A stretch of 46,226 nucleotides of DNA from Methylomonas lenta (GCF_001644015.1 NZ_LUUI01000123.1:1-46226); one strand, 5' to 3'. Numbered from the stretch's first letter, positions 28,351 to 37,248 are shown. Notes: generated by a model from the sequence alone, not told the origin. Made by a program: numbers and translations.

Positions 28351-28724
28351 AGCAGGTTGTTGATACGTGCGGTTGGATAGAGTGGCTGACTGACGGAATA
28401 TTAGCGGATCAGTTTGCTCCCTATCTTGCCGATAGTGATAATTTAATCGTTTCCACGTCGATTCAGTATGAGTTGCATAAATGGATTTGCCGAGAGAAAA
28501 ATGAGGAACTTGCTCTGCATATCATTGCCCTGACTCAGCAAGCAGAGGTCATTGAGTTGACCGAGTCATTGGCATTGCTGGCTTCCGAAATGTCGTTACA
28601 ACATAAACTCAGTTTTGCGGATGCAATTATTTATGCGACAGCGCAACAACACAAAGCCGAATTGGTTACGGCAGATGATCATTTCGAGGGCTTGAGTGGA
28701 GTCATATATTTCCCCAAAAATTAA
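28347..28724 (+). CDS. vapC: PIN-domain ribonuclease toxin VapC
   Basis: A 125-residue PIN-domain toxin. The four acidic Mg-binding residues are Asp6 (VVDTCGW), Glu42 (YELHKW), Asp92 (FADAIIYA) and Asp110/111 (TADDHF). VapC toxins cleave tRNA or rRNA; the target is not predictable here. All active-site residues are present, so it looks functional. It follows its AbrB-type antitoxin with a 4-base overlap. Confidence 0.9.
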   Translation: MKQVVDTCGWIEWLTDGILADQFAPYLADSDNLIVSTSIQYELHKWICREKNEELALHIIALTQQAEVIELTESLALLASEMSLQHKLSFADAIIYATAQQHKAELVTADDHFEGLSGVIYFPKN

Positions 28725-28752
28725 CTGGGTCGTCGATTTATTGATGTGGAAG

Positions 28753-28804
28753 TGTAGGCCAGAATAAGGTATCAGCCGGTAGGCGTTTATGGCAAGCAGG
28801 TGTC
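28753..28804 (+). repeat. Palindromic intergenic repeat, family A, partial copy 2
   Basis: Shares TGTAGGCCAGAATAAG, CCGGTAGGCGTTT and GGCAAGCAGGTGTC with 27961-28005, with seven extra bases between the first two blocks. The right, inverted half is missing. Confidence 0.7.
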
Positions 28805-28844
28805 TGGTCAGATTCATGTGTCGCTATCGAGATGATCTGTTTTG

Positions 28845-29158
28845 AAGTCGGTTCTCGCACCGACGAGCGAGATACTTTTCTTTGCTTGTCCAAAGAAAAG
28901 TATCCAAAACAAAAGACACCCGGATGCCGCGTTGATCCTGCGCTCCGAAGGCTTTGAACGGGGTTTTCCGAAGGTGCTTCCCAGCCCCTACGTAAAACGC
29001 GATGCATTCTTGCATCGCCCCTATTGGGCAAATCACTCGGTACATCCCTGTGTCTCGCCCTTCGGGTGCTACACATGCAAATCGGCTGTCCTGCCGATTT
29101 GTCCGTTCAAAGCCTCCGGTGCTATGCAAGGCATAACGGTACAAAAACCTATCCCAAT
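28845..29158 (-). repeat. Dispersed repeat family C, copy 1 (inverted)
   Basis: This segment carries the hairpin GATACTTTTCTTTG/CAAAGAAAAGTATC (28871-28884 with 28891-28904) followed by GCCGCGTTGATCCTGCGCTC. In the reverse orientation the same order is found at 35440-35733 and, shortened, at 35925-36133. Open frames run through it on both strands, but they differ between copies and look non-coding. Confidence 0.8.
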
Positions 29159-29190
29159 GTAGGTTGGGTTAGCGATAGCGTAACCCAACA
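29159..29190. repeat. Short hairpin repeat GTAGGTTGGGTTA
   Basis: TTGGGTTA (29164-29171) pairs with TAACCCAA (29181-29188) over the loop GCGATAGCG. This type of palindrome is scattered in many proteobacterial intergenic regions. Confidence 0.7.
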
Positions 29191-29227
29191 TTTCGGAGCG
29201 GAAATCGTTGAGTTATTGTTAGTTTTT

Positions 29228-29302
29228 GTAGGCTGGGTTGAATGAAATGAAACCCAGCGTCGATTTTTATTGCTGGGTTTCGCGTTGCTCTACCCAGCCT
29301 AC
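29228..29302. repeat. Palindromic intergenic repeat, family B, copy 2
   Basis: A nested palindrome: outer arms GTAGGCTGGGT (29228-29238) and ACCCAGCCTAC (29292-29302), inner arms AAACCCAGC (29250-29258) and GCTGGGTTT (29272-29280). It ends 16 bases before the Fic start codon. Confidence 0.85.
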
Positions 29303-29318
29303 GGCCCTTGAGACAGTG

Positions 29319-30659
29319 ATGTTTAATCTTGAAAATACTCCATATCTTCTGACCCTGAAAACTGAATCTCAGCTCAAAGAACAATTGCGTGTTCTTGAAG
29401 AACGCATTGCTTTGCTTCGTTTAAATGGGGCGCTCACTGATGAGACGGTGCGCAATTATTACGGTGAGAAACGATTTGAGCAGGTAGCTGAATCAAATGC
29501 TATCGAAGGTAGCACCCTTTCTGCCGGAGAAACAGAATTGGCGGTGCTGAAAGGCGTTACTATTACAGGGCACGACCCTGCTTTTGTTCGAGATGCAATT
29601 GACTTGGATAAGGCGCTAATAAAGTTGACTGAGTTAGCGAAAAATAAGAGTACGCCTACTGATATTCAACAAATACATACTATTCATCAGCTTATATTGG
29701 GTGATAGAGCTGGTGCTGGAATATTTAGAAGTGTACGAGTTTCGATACGCGGATCAAAGCACACGCCACCAAAAACTTGGGAGGAAGTAATGACACAGAT
29801 GGAGGTCTGGCAACAATGGTCAATAGATAACGCTAATTTGCCGGCTCCTATACGAGCCGCAATATTGCATGCTTGGCTCGCACATATTCACCCTTATATC
29901 GACGGGAATGGACGGACTGCTCGTGCTATTACAAATCTTGAACTGACTCGCGCAGGTTACCCTCCTATAATTATTAAGAAAAAAGAACGAGAACGATACA
30001 TTGATGCTCTCGGTGAATCTGATCAGGGAGGGGATGTTAGTTCCTTTTTGGAATTAATATTTGAGCGAGTTGAAGGGGCGCTCACCGGTCTTGAACTATC
30101 AGCAAAGAAAATGCAGGGTTTCAATCCTGCGCTTGAGAAAATTCGGATTAGCCAACAAAAACAATTAAAAATTTGGGAAACAAGTGTAAAACTGCTTGCA
30201 TCGATTATAGAGCATCAATTGAACTCACAACTTGATGCTGTAAAAGGATCCTGTAATTTTCGGATATTTGAAACTCCGCTTGATCTGGAAGATTATGTTG
30301 CCGTTTGTGAGGGCCATAGTGTTTCAAAAAGCTGGGCTTTGATTGTTGCTATTTCGGTTCCTGGTTTGCCAAGTATTGAAAGATTAGCCTATGTAGGGCA
30401 TAGAAGCGCAAGGATTCATCAACATTTAGGCCGTGAGGGAGGGCCTTCGCTGTACTGGGCGAGAAAGAATCCTGATGGGTTTCCGAAATGGATTTCTGAC
30501 GAGGAAAGTTCTCCATATGCTGTAGAGCTAACCACGCGAATAGGTAATGGTGACGAATGGCATATCCGCTTGGAAAATGATTATATAGTAACTCTTTCAA
30601 CTACAGAGCTAGCCTCTAAAATTACAAGTGCTTTAATTTCAATGTCAGCGGGTGGATAA
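29319..30659 (+). CDS. Fic family protein (probable AMPylase)
   Basis: A 446-residue Fic-domain protein. The family transfers AMP or another nucleotide group to hydroxyl side chains of target proteins. The complete active-site motif HPYIDGNGRTAR is at 191-202. An N-terminal inhibitory motif SNAIEG (Ser59, Glu63) makes it a class II self-inhibited Fic. After the Fic domain, residues about 260-446 form a C-terminal extension that I do not recognise. The frame is open to 29238, but those codons lie inside a palindromic repeat; the ATG at 29319 begins the conserved region. No antitoxin gene adjoins, as expected for class II. Confidence 0.88.
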   Translation: MFNLENTPYLLTLKTESQLKEQLRVLEERIALLRLNGALTDETVRNYYGEKRFEQVAESNAIEGSTLSAGETELAVLKGVTITGHDPAFVRDAIDLDKALIKLTELAKNKSTPTDIQQIHTIHQLILGDRAGAGIFRSVRVSIRGSKHTPPKTWEEVMTQMEVWQQWSIDNANLPAPIRAAILHAWLAHIHPYIDGNGRTARAITNLELTRAGYPPIIIKKKERERYIDALGESDQGGDVSSFLELIFERVEGALTGLELSAKKMQGFNPALEKIRISQQKQLKIWETSVKLLASIIEHQLNSQLDAVKGSCNFRIFETPLDLEDYVAVCEGHSVSKSWALIVAISVPGLPSIERLAYVGHRSARIHQHLGREGGPSLYWARKNPDGFPKWISDEESSPYAVELTTRIGNGDEWHIRLENDYIVTLSTTELASKITSALISMSAGG

Positions 30660-30939
30660 AGATTGAGTGTTTCGTAACATGGCCTTAATTCTTTATCACT
30701 CCGTACATTAGTTATTGCTAAAATTTCGTTGACCAGAAACAAAGTTATTTGGTGTCAATATAAAATATGGAGCTTTTCCTGTATGTCGCGCCAAGCGTAG
30801 AGAATAAACGGCATTTGGGTGCCTTTTCTATGGATAAGCACAAATTTGTCTAGAGCAAATTTGAACAGCCAATAGGTTGACCCAAAGAGCGAAAACCATC
30901 TATGGTTTTCGTAGTGAAAATATCCAGCTCGCCGCAGTT

Positions 30940-31137
30940 ATGGAGTTGGAGAATTTCAATGTTATCGACGGCGCTATTCCTAGAAAATGTCGGTAATTAG
31001 TTAAAGAATGGGCAGAACTGTATCAGGAAGATCTGATAGAAATGTTGGATACCCGGAATTTTCATAGTATTGTTCCGTTGGAACCCGCTCCGATTAGCGA
31101 TAGTTTAATCGGAGGAATGTCTAAATATTGGCGTTGA
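30940..31137 (+). pseudogene. Decayed DUF4160 gene
   Basis: In one frame the sequence reads FNVIDGAIPRKCR-stop-LVKEWAELYQEDL...IVPLEPA. This matches the C-terminal half of DUF4160 (compare KKLIQEWALLHQEEL...IEPLN of the intact gene at 27421-27681). An in-frame TAA interrupts it at 30994-30996, and the N-terminal half with the HFH motif is not found in the 280 bases upstream, which otherwise hold nothing I can name. Confidence 0.7.
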
Positions 31138-31157
31138 TTAGCTCATTTATTTCTGAG

Positions 31158-31245
31158 GATGCCCTGCACTCAGCCCGTATCGATCCGGATTGGGGGGGAA
31201 TTTAATCAGCGGGCCGTGGATATAGAGCCAAAAACCTTGTATTAA
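31158..31245 (+). pseudogene. Decayed DUF2442 gene, 3' fragment
   Basis: One frame reads ARIDPDWGG, then after a shift another reads NQRAVDIEPKTLY-stop. Together they match the end of DUF2442 (PNGADIAPETLYEE in the intact gene at 27693-27935). The break lies at a run of seven G (31192-31198). It follows the decayed DUF4160 fragment in the same order as the intact pair. Confidence 0.68.
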
Positions 31246-31346
31246 TATGTCTGCGAAGTGAGTCATCAGCAAGCTGCTTAAATTTTTCAGTTTTGCTGGT
31301 TTAAAACTGGCATTAAAATAACCAGTCGCACTAGCGACACATTATA

Positions 31347-31380
31347 TTCCCCTCATCCTAGCCCTCTCTGAGGGGGAGAG
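31347..31380. repeat. Short hairpin repeat upstream of lysC
   Basis: CCCCTCA (31349-31355) pairs with TGAGGGG (31369-31375) around CCTAGCCCTCTC. This is a common intergenic palindrome type. It lies about 45 bases before the lysC start and could affect its leader. Confidence 0.6.
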
Positions 31381-31421
31381 TATTGTAGGGGTGTTAGAAA
31401 GCCAAAAAGGTCAATAAAAAC

Positions 31422-32642
31422 ATGGCATTGTACGTCTATAAGTTTGGCGGCACTTCCGTTGGTACGGTCGAACGTATCAAGGCAGTGGCCGAGAAAATCA
31501 AAAATGCCCGCGATGCGGGCGATCAGATTGTGGTGGTGGTGTCCGCGATGAGCGGGGAAACCAATCGACTGGTAGCGCTGGCGAAAGAGATGCAGCTGCA
31601 GCCGACCGACCGAGAGATGGATGTATTGTTGTCCACCGGCGAGCAGGTCACCATCGCGCTGTTGGCTATGGCGCTGCATAACGCCGGTGTGGACGCCCGC
31701 TCTTACACCGGAACACAGGTCAAGATTTTGACCGATAGCGCGCATACCAAGGCGCGGATACGCGAGATTGATGAAGCCAACATGCGTGCGGATTTGAATG
31801 CCGGCCGTGTGGTGGTGGTGGCCGGGTTTCAGGGCGTGGACGAACACGGCAATATCACGACCTTGGGACGCGGCGGTTCGGATACCACCGGCGTAGCACT
31901 GGCGGCGGCGTTAAAGGCTGACGAATGCCATATCTATACCGATGTCGATGGCGTCTACACCACCGACCCGCGCGTAGTGCCTAAGGCTCGTCGTCTGGAG
32001 CAAATTACTTTCGAAGAAATGCTGGAAATGGCCAGCCTGGGCTCCAAAGTATTACAGATCCGCTCGGTCGAATTCGCCGGCAAATACAATGTCAAATTGC
32101 GCGTGTTGTCTTCGTTTATGGAAGGCAACGGCACCCTAATTACCTTTGAGGAATCAGAAATGGAAAGAGCGTTAATTTCAGGCATCGCGTTTAACCGGGA
32201 CGAAGCCAAGCTGACTTTGACCGGTGTGCCTGATTTGCCGGGCGTAGCGTCGAAAATTTTGGGGCCGATCGCCGCAGAGAATATCGAAGTGGATATGATT
32301 GTGCAGAATATCTCCGCCAACGGCACTACCGATTTTACTTTTACTGTCAATCATAACGATTTTGCCCGCGCTAAAAATGTATTGGAAGGCTTGCGCAATG
32401 AGTTGGGCGGTAATACCCAGATTATCGGCGATAACGCCATTGTCAAAGTCTCTATCGTCGGCGTCGGTATGCGCTCGCATGCGGGTATTGCCAGCACCAT
32501 GTTCAAAACCCTGGCCGATGAAGGTATCAATATTCAGATGATTTCCACCTCTGAAATCAAGATTTCCGTGGTGGTGGATGAAAAATACCTGGAACTGGCT
32601 GTGCGCTCTTTACACAAGGCGTTTGGACTGGATCAGGACTGA
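31422..32642 (+). CDS. lysC: Aspartate kinase
   Basis: A 406-residue monofunctional aspartokinase, the first step from aspartate to lysine, threonine and methionine. The N-terminal kinase domain begins YVYKFGGTSVG and has TLGRGGSDTTGVALAAAL and the DVDGVYTTDPR segment. Two C-terminal ACT domains (from about residue 260) bind feedback inhibitors. The type resembles Pseudomonas and Corynebacterium LysC. An internal Met at codon 247 (MERALISG) could start a separate regulatory subunit, as in some homologues; this is not proven here. AAGG precedes the ATG. A terminator follows. Confidence 0.97.
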   Translation: MALYVYKFGGTSVGTVERIKAVAEKIKNARDAGDQIVVVVSAMSGETNRLVALAKEMQLQPTDREMDVLLSTGEQVTIALLAMALHNAGVDARSYTGTQVKILTDSAHTKARIREIDEANMRADLNAGRVVVVAGFQGVDEHGNITTLGRGGSDTTGVALAAALKADECHIYTDVDGVYTTDPRVVPKARRLEQITFEEMLEMASLGSKVLQIRSVEFAGKYNVKLRVLSSFMEGNGTLITFEESEMERALISGIAFNRDEAKLTLTGVPDLPGVASKILGPIAAENIEVDMIVQNISANGTTDFTFTVNHNDFARAKNVLEGLRNELGGNTQIIGDNAIVKVSIVGVGMRSHAGIASTMFKTLADEGINIQMISTSEIKISVVVDEKYLELAVRSLHKAFGLDQD

Positions 32643-32661
32643 TTTAATCGATAGTTATCAA

Positions 32662-32697
32662 TAGGCCCGAAAGCTTAGGCATTCGGACCTTTTTTTA
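32662..32697 (+). terminator. Rho-independent terminator after lysC
   Basis: AGGCCCGAA (32663-32671) pairs, with one mismatch, with TTCGGACCT (32682-32690), followed by seven T. It also lies at the 3' end of the convergent Fic-like gene. Confidence 0.82.
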
Positions 32698-32706
32698 GAT
32701 TGGTTG

Positions 32707-33450
32707 TCATTGGTTTAGCAAGTGTTGATAGTTGAGTTTGGCTTGCTCGGCGATAAACAGCTGCCAGGCTGAATGATCGTCGGCTTGCGCTTGGTTGAAG
32801 GCGGCGATGTAGTTGCCGCGAGTATTTGAATCGCTGGCGATATTAAGCAATGGCATGCCTTCGCTCAATAAAATCAGATTCATAATCAAGCGTGCGCACA
32901 AGCCGTTATTGTTTTGAAACGGCTGTAGGCACAACAATCGCAGATGCGCTTCGGCTGCGAAAACCAGCGGATGTAAGAAGCAACCCTCAAGATTTAGCCA
33001 ATGAATGTGTTCGGCGAGTTGTTTTGGGACGTCTTTGGCCTGAGGAGCAGCTTGTCCGTTGATCAAGCTGACCGGTTGGGCGCGGTAAGCGCCACCCGCA
33101 TGCTGATGAACCGCCTGCGACAGGATGATGTGAATTTTTTCTAACGTACTTATCGATAATAAATGTTGTTCGCTGGCGTGCTGGCGAATAAATTTGATCG
33201 CCTGATAGTGATTTAACGCACTCAGGTTTTCCGCCATTGGCTTGCCGGGTAGCATCAGGCCATTGCGGATCACCATTTGGGTTTCTGATAAATCCAGACT
33301 GCTGCCTTCCAGGCGATTACTGTCATAGGTGTAGACGATGTCCAATTGTTGTTGCAAGCTGGGATCGACCTCGGAGTCCTGCAATTGCAGGTCGGCCTTC
33401 AGTAGGTCAACTTCGGCTAGCAAAAGATCTAGGTCGGCGGTGGTGGACAT
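32707..33450 (-). CDS. Fic-like protein with a degenerate active site
   Basis: A 247-residue Fic-fold protein. The N-terminal inhibitory motif SNRLEG (Ser44, Glu48) is intact and the overall layout follows class II Fic proteins. The catalytic loop, however, reads QPFQNNNGLCAR (176-187) where active members have HPFxDGNGRxxR: the catalytic His is Gln, the acidic residue is Asn, the first Gly is Asn and the first Arg is Leu. Only the Asn-Gly core and last Arg remain. There are no stops or frameshifts, so it is a maintained pseudo-enzyme or one with changed chemistry. It starts 21 bases after tgt on the same strand. Confidence 0.85.
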   Translation of the reverse strand: MSTTADLDLLLAEVDLLKADLQLQDSEVDPSLQQQLDIVYTYDSNRLEGSSLDLSETQMVIRNGLMLPGKPMAENLSALNHYQAIKFIRQHASEQHLLSISTLEKIHIILSQAVHQHAGGAYRAQPVSLINGQAAPQAKDVPKQLAEHIHWLNLEGCFLHPLVFAAEAHLRLLCLQPFQNNNGLCARLIMNLILLSEGMPLLNIASDSNTRGNYIAAFNQAQADDHSAWQLFIAEQAKLNYQHLLNQ

Positions 33451-33470
33451 GCTGTATTCTCGCTTTGGGT

Positions 33471-34631
<1,161 letters not shown>

Positions 34632-34662
34632 TCAAGCCAGCAAAGATGGCTTTTTAGGTGGA

Positions 34663-35181
34663 TTAAATATCCATTAACAGCATAGGGACGCCGTAAGTTA
34701 GTACAAAGTAACTGATGGCGAAAATGATGCTGACACTGGTTGGGTAAGAAAAGAAGCGGCGCAAAATATAACTGACGATGGCGGTGTACCACAGCACCAA
34801 AAAAGTAGCGACGGCAATATTAATGCCTTCACGGAGTTCGTTTTCGACTTTATTAAACGACATCCAAAGTTCCAGCATTTCCCCGCCAACTGCTAATGTC
34901 ATAATGAAGTTTTCACAGACGAAGATTGATGTGTATAACTGGTTGAAAAGATGCCATTTTCTCTCATACAACAGTAAGGCGCCGACAGAGGTGAAGGCCA
35001 TGATGAATCGGCCTAAAACTTCTATGGTGCCGTCAGCAGGATCGGAGATTAGGCCTTCGACGATCATGCCGGAAATCAAGTAGAAAGTAACGTTTTTCCA
35101 CATGAAGGACATCGGAGGGGTTAATTCGGCCGGGTTATTGATGAACCAGCAACTGGAAAGGTATTTCAGCAATAAATTCAT
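34663..35181 (-). CDS. Unknown integral membrane protein
   Basis: A 172-residue protein with about five hydrophobic segments (about 29-45, 56-72, 83-99, 120-137 and 146-170). The sequence VCENFIMTLAVGGEMLELW and a small charged loop (KVENELREG) are the only distinctive parts. I do not recognise a family and see no catalytic motif. The start codon ATG at 35181 has no clear ribosome-binding site. It has its own terminator and stands alone between tgt and a repeat-rich gap. Confidence 0.7.
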   Translation of the reverse strand: MNLLLKYLSSCWFINNPAELTPPMSFMWKNVTFYLISGMIVEGLISDPADGTIEVLGRFIMAFTSVGALLLYERKWHLFNQLYTSIFVCENFIMTLAVGGEMLELWMSFNKVENELREGINIAVATFLVLWYTAIVSYILRRFFSYPTSVSIIFAISYFVLTYGVPMLLMDI

Positions 35182-35357
35182 GGACAGGCACTTTCAGGCT
35201 TTAAGTATGAGTGAAAAAGCGAGGTAGTTCCGATGATGCTTTGGGTCTAAAGCATGTTTGGAAGTCGCTTGATTTGCGGCGCATTATAGCTTCAAGCGAG
35301 AGCAGAGGTGTGGCTGAATCAAATTGCAGTAAAAAAGTTAATTTTTAAGGCAAAAAA

Positions 35358-35377
35358 AAGGCCGGTTACCCGGCCTT
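35358..35377 (-). terminator. Orphan terminator hairpin
   Basis: AAGGCCGG (35358-35365) pairs with CCGGCCTT (35370-35377), with T run on the minus strand. It differs at one base from the htpG terminator at 37212-37231 and has no intact gene before it. Confidence 0.65.
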
Positions 35378-35395
35378 CAGTTTTAAGCTAAAGCA

Positions 35396-35815
35396 TTATT
35401 TCAACAACCCTTCGGTTCTGTTGGGATTGTTGCAGCCAACGGGATGGTTTTCTCCCCTGATGCCGCGCCGAGCACCGGAGGGTTTGAGCGGATTTGCCCG
35501 ACAGGGGCGCGGCAAGGAAGCCGCGCGTTTTTCGCAAGGGCTGGGATGCCCTTTCGAAAAAACCCGTTCAAACCCGAGGAGCGCAGGATCAACGCGGCAT
35601 GGGGTGGCCTTTCTTTTGGATACTTTTCTTTGGCCGTCCAAAGAAAAGTATCGCGGTTGCCGGTCCGCGAACCGGTGTTAAATTGAGCGTCGCAACGCGA
35701 CACCATAACAACAAACAGATTTTGAGAAATTTAAACCTTGTCCCGTGCGGTTCGTTACCTCACCGCACACTACGGACTGATGTCGGCGAAACGGGCGTCA
35801 TCCTGCTCGGTTTTT
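35396..35815 (-). pseudogene. Scraps of a duplicated htpG 3' end
   Basis: TTATTTCAACAACCC at 35396-35410 equals the last codons and stop of htpG (37249-37263), and 35775-35815 matches htpG 37353-37393 at 40 of 41 bases. Order and orientation are the same as in htpG. About 89 bases of htpG between them are missing and replaced by 364 bases dominated by a family C repeat. The nearby terminator also resembles that of htpG. I read this as the remains of a second htpG tail broken by the repeat. Confidence 0.65.
35440..35733 (+). repeat. Dispersed repeat family C, copy 2
   Basis: The longest plus-strand copy. It carries the 15-bp hairpin GATACTTTTCTTTGG (35619-35633) with 35638-35652. Copy 3 is nearly identical over its right half (about 130 bases from GCGGCATGGGG onward). 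Open frames exist in every phase, but none has a ribosome-binding site or family match. Confidence 0.85.
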
Positions 35816-35924
35816 CTGGGCAATCGGTTGTTAAAATTCATCATACAAGGGTGCGCAATGCGTACCATTTGAAGCTGTCACGATGGCGAAAGCCAAAAAG
35901 GTACGCGGTGCGTACCCATGGTTA

Positions 35925-36133
35925 CGGGAATGGGGTTGTTATTCCCCTGATGCCCCTTCGAAAAACCCCGCTCAAACCAGAGGAGCGCAGGGAAAAAGCG
36001 GCATGGGGCGGCCTTTCTTTTGGATACTTTTCTTTGGCCGTCCAAAGAAAAGTATCGCGGTTGCCGGTCCGCGAACCGGCGTTAAATTGAGCGTCGCAAC
36101 GCGACACCGAAAAACAAACAGAATTCGAGGAAA
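35925..36133 (+). repeat. Dispersed repeat family C, copy 3 (internally deleted)
   Basis: Matches copy 2 but lacks 86 bases. The deletion joins the two GATGCC sequences that in copy 2 stand at 35459-35464 and 35545-35550, leaving one at 35949-35954. Hairpin arms are 36023-36037 and 36042-36056. Confidence 0.85.
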
Positions 36134-36158
36134 TGAAAACCTCGTTTCTTACGTTCCT

Positions 36159-36180
36159 CCGATTACGCTTCGCTAATCGG
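36159..36180. repeat. Short hairpin repeat CCGATTA
   Basis: CCGATTA (36159-36165) pairs with TAATCGG (36174-36180) over CGCTTCGC. A relative with the same arms is at 31090-31112, inside the decayed DUF4160 fragment. The rest of 36134-36319 holds GC-richer fragments (two ACGCGGGCTA) and no gene. Confidence 0.6.
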
Positions 36181-36319
36181 AGCTACGCGGGCTAATCATT
36201 GGTGCCATGATGCGTAAATTGATTCATGTTGCTTTCGGCGTCTTAAAGTCCGCCAAACCCTTCGATTCCGCTATTCATTTGGCTTGACTTGGATAACAGT
36301 ATCTACGCGGGCTACATGG

Positions 36320-37147
36320 CTACGGGCTGACAAAATCGGAAAAAGGATTGATGTTAATTAATTTAGGTTGCTTTTTCATTGGAACAACGCCATATCCATT
36401 TAGAATTATAAAAAATACAATTCTATATTCTCTATCGCTTTTGTATGACAGATCTTTTTCAAAACAGCTACTTATGAATCTAGATTCGACACCGTTTTCG
36501 TCGAGATCCTGTCCCGACTCTACTACGGTCGGCGCTTTAGATAGATACTTAATCTCTTGCAAGATGGGCTTCACTCCAAAACCATTTTGAAAGATACCTA
36601 TCGGAACATCATTATCCAACATGCCAAAATCTATATTTTCAATTGTAAGCTGAGTCAATAAACAGTTTGATAAAAACGATATAAACTCATTAATTTTAGT
36701 CGAATTAATTTCATAGTAGCTATCATATTTTTTGTCAACTTCAACAGGATTATAAGTTGAAATATCTTCAATAGCGCTAAAGCAATATAGAAACGGATTT
36801 GGATGACGATACTCTATATCAAGTCTTCCCGAAAAGTTTATTCCATTCGGTTGCATTTCCATTTTTCCGCCGTTCAAAATATAGGAAAGTGAACCATGAG
36901 GTCTGGATTTTGAACTTCCATTTCCAATTGTTGCGTGACCGCCTGTCATACTATTGTATTGGGAATCCGTAAGAAAGATTGGATTACTATCTGGCACATT
37001 TAAATGATATCTAATGGTTCCCTCAGAACTATCTGCAATACTAAAATCAGGATCCATTTCCCTGTAATACTGAAAAGTTCCTAGCTGGAGGGTATTGCAA
37101 CCGTCTCCAATATTAAACTTCTTCTCACATGCCTTTACAAATTTCAA
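36320..37147 (-). CDS. AT-rich orphan protein of unknown function
   Basis: A 275-residue soluble protein without signal peptide or membrane segment. Its sequence (LQLGTFQYYREMDPDF near residues 20-35, EEG-like SSEGTIRYHL, and SDREYRIVFFIIL near the end) recalls the loosely defined DUF2971-type proteins often found in accessory regions, but the match is only by eye. The coding sequence is clearly more AT-rich than its neighbours, with many AAT, ATA and TTT codons, which suggests recent acquisition. It lies between repeat family C and the 3' end of htpG, 100 bases downstream of the htpG stop. Confidence 0.7.
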   Translation of the reverse strand: MKFVKACEKKFNIGDGCNTLQLGTFQYYREMDPDFSIADSSEGTIRYHLNVPDSNPIFLTDSQYNSMTGGHATIGNGSSKSRPHGSLSYILNGGKMEMQPNGINFSGRLDIEYRHPNPFLYCFSAIEDISTYNPVEVDKKYDSYYEINSTKINEFISFLSNCLLTQLTIENIDFGMLDNDVPIGIFQNGFGVKPILQEIKYLSKAPTVVESGQDLDENGVESRFISSCFEKDLSYKSDREYRIVFFIILNGYGVVPMKKQPKLININPFSDFVSP

Positions 37148-37211
37148 TATGATCTCCTATAGGCTAACAAGTAACTCATTAGATCCGTGTCTCATCCCAA
37201 CGATAACTAAT

Positions 37212-37236
37212 AAGGCCGGTTGCCCGGCCTTTTTCA
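37212..37236. terminator. Terminator at the htpG 3' end
   Basis: AAGGCCGG (37212-37219) pairs with CCGGCCTT (37224-37231) around the loop TTGC. The T run is stronger on the plus strand (CCTTTTTC) than on the minus strand (CCTTATTAG), so it may end htpG only partly. Confidence 0.65.
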
Positions 37237-37248
37237 AATCAAAACAGC

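Noticed and set aside
28738-29144. Open frames on both strands over 28738-29162
   Set aside because: They run through repeat family C copy 1 and differ from frames in the other copies.
35494-36090. Open frame of 198 codons through two copies of repeat family C
   Set aside because: Overlapping frames exist in several phases of the same repeat, the translation is repeated in both copies (FFWILFFGRPKKSIAVAG), and no ribosome-binding site is present. It is best seen as non-coding repeat.
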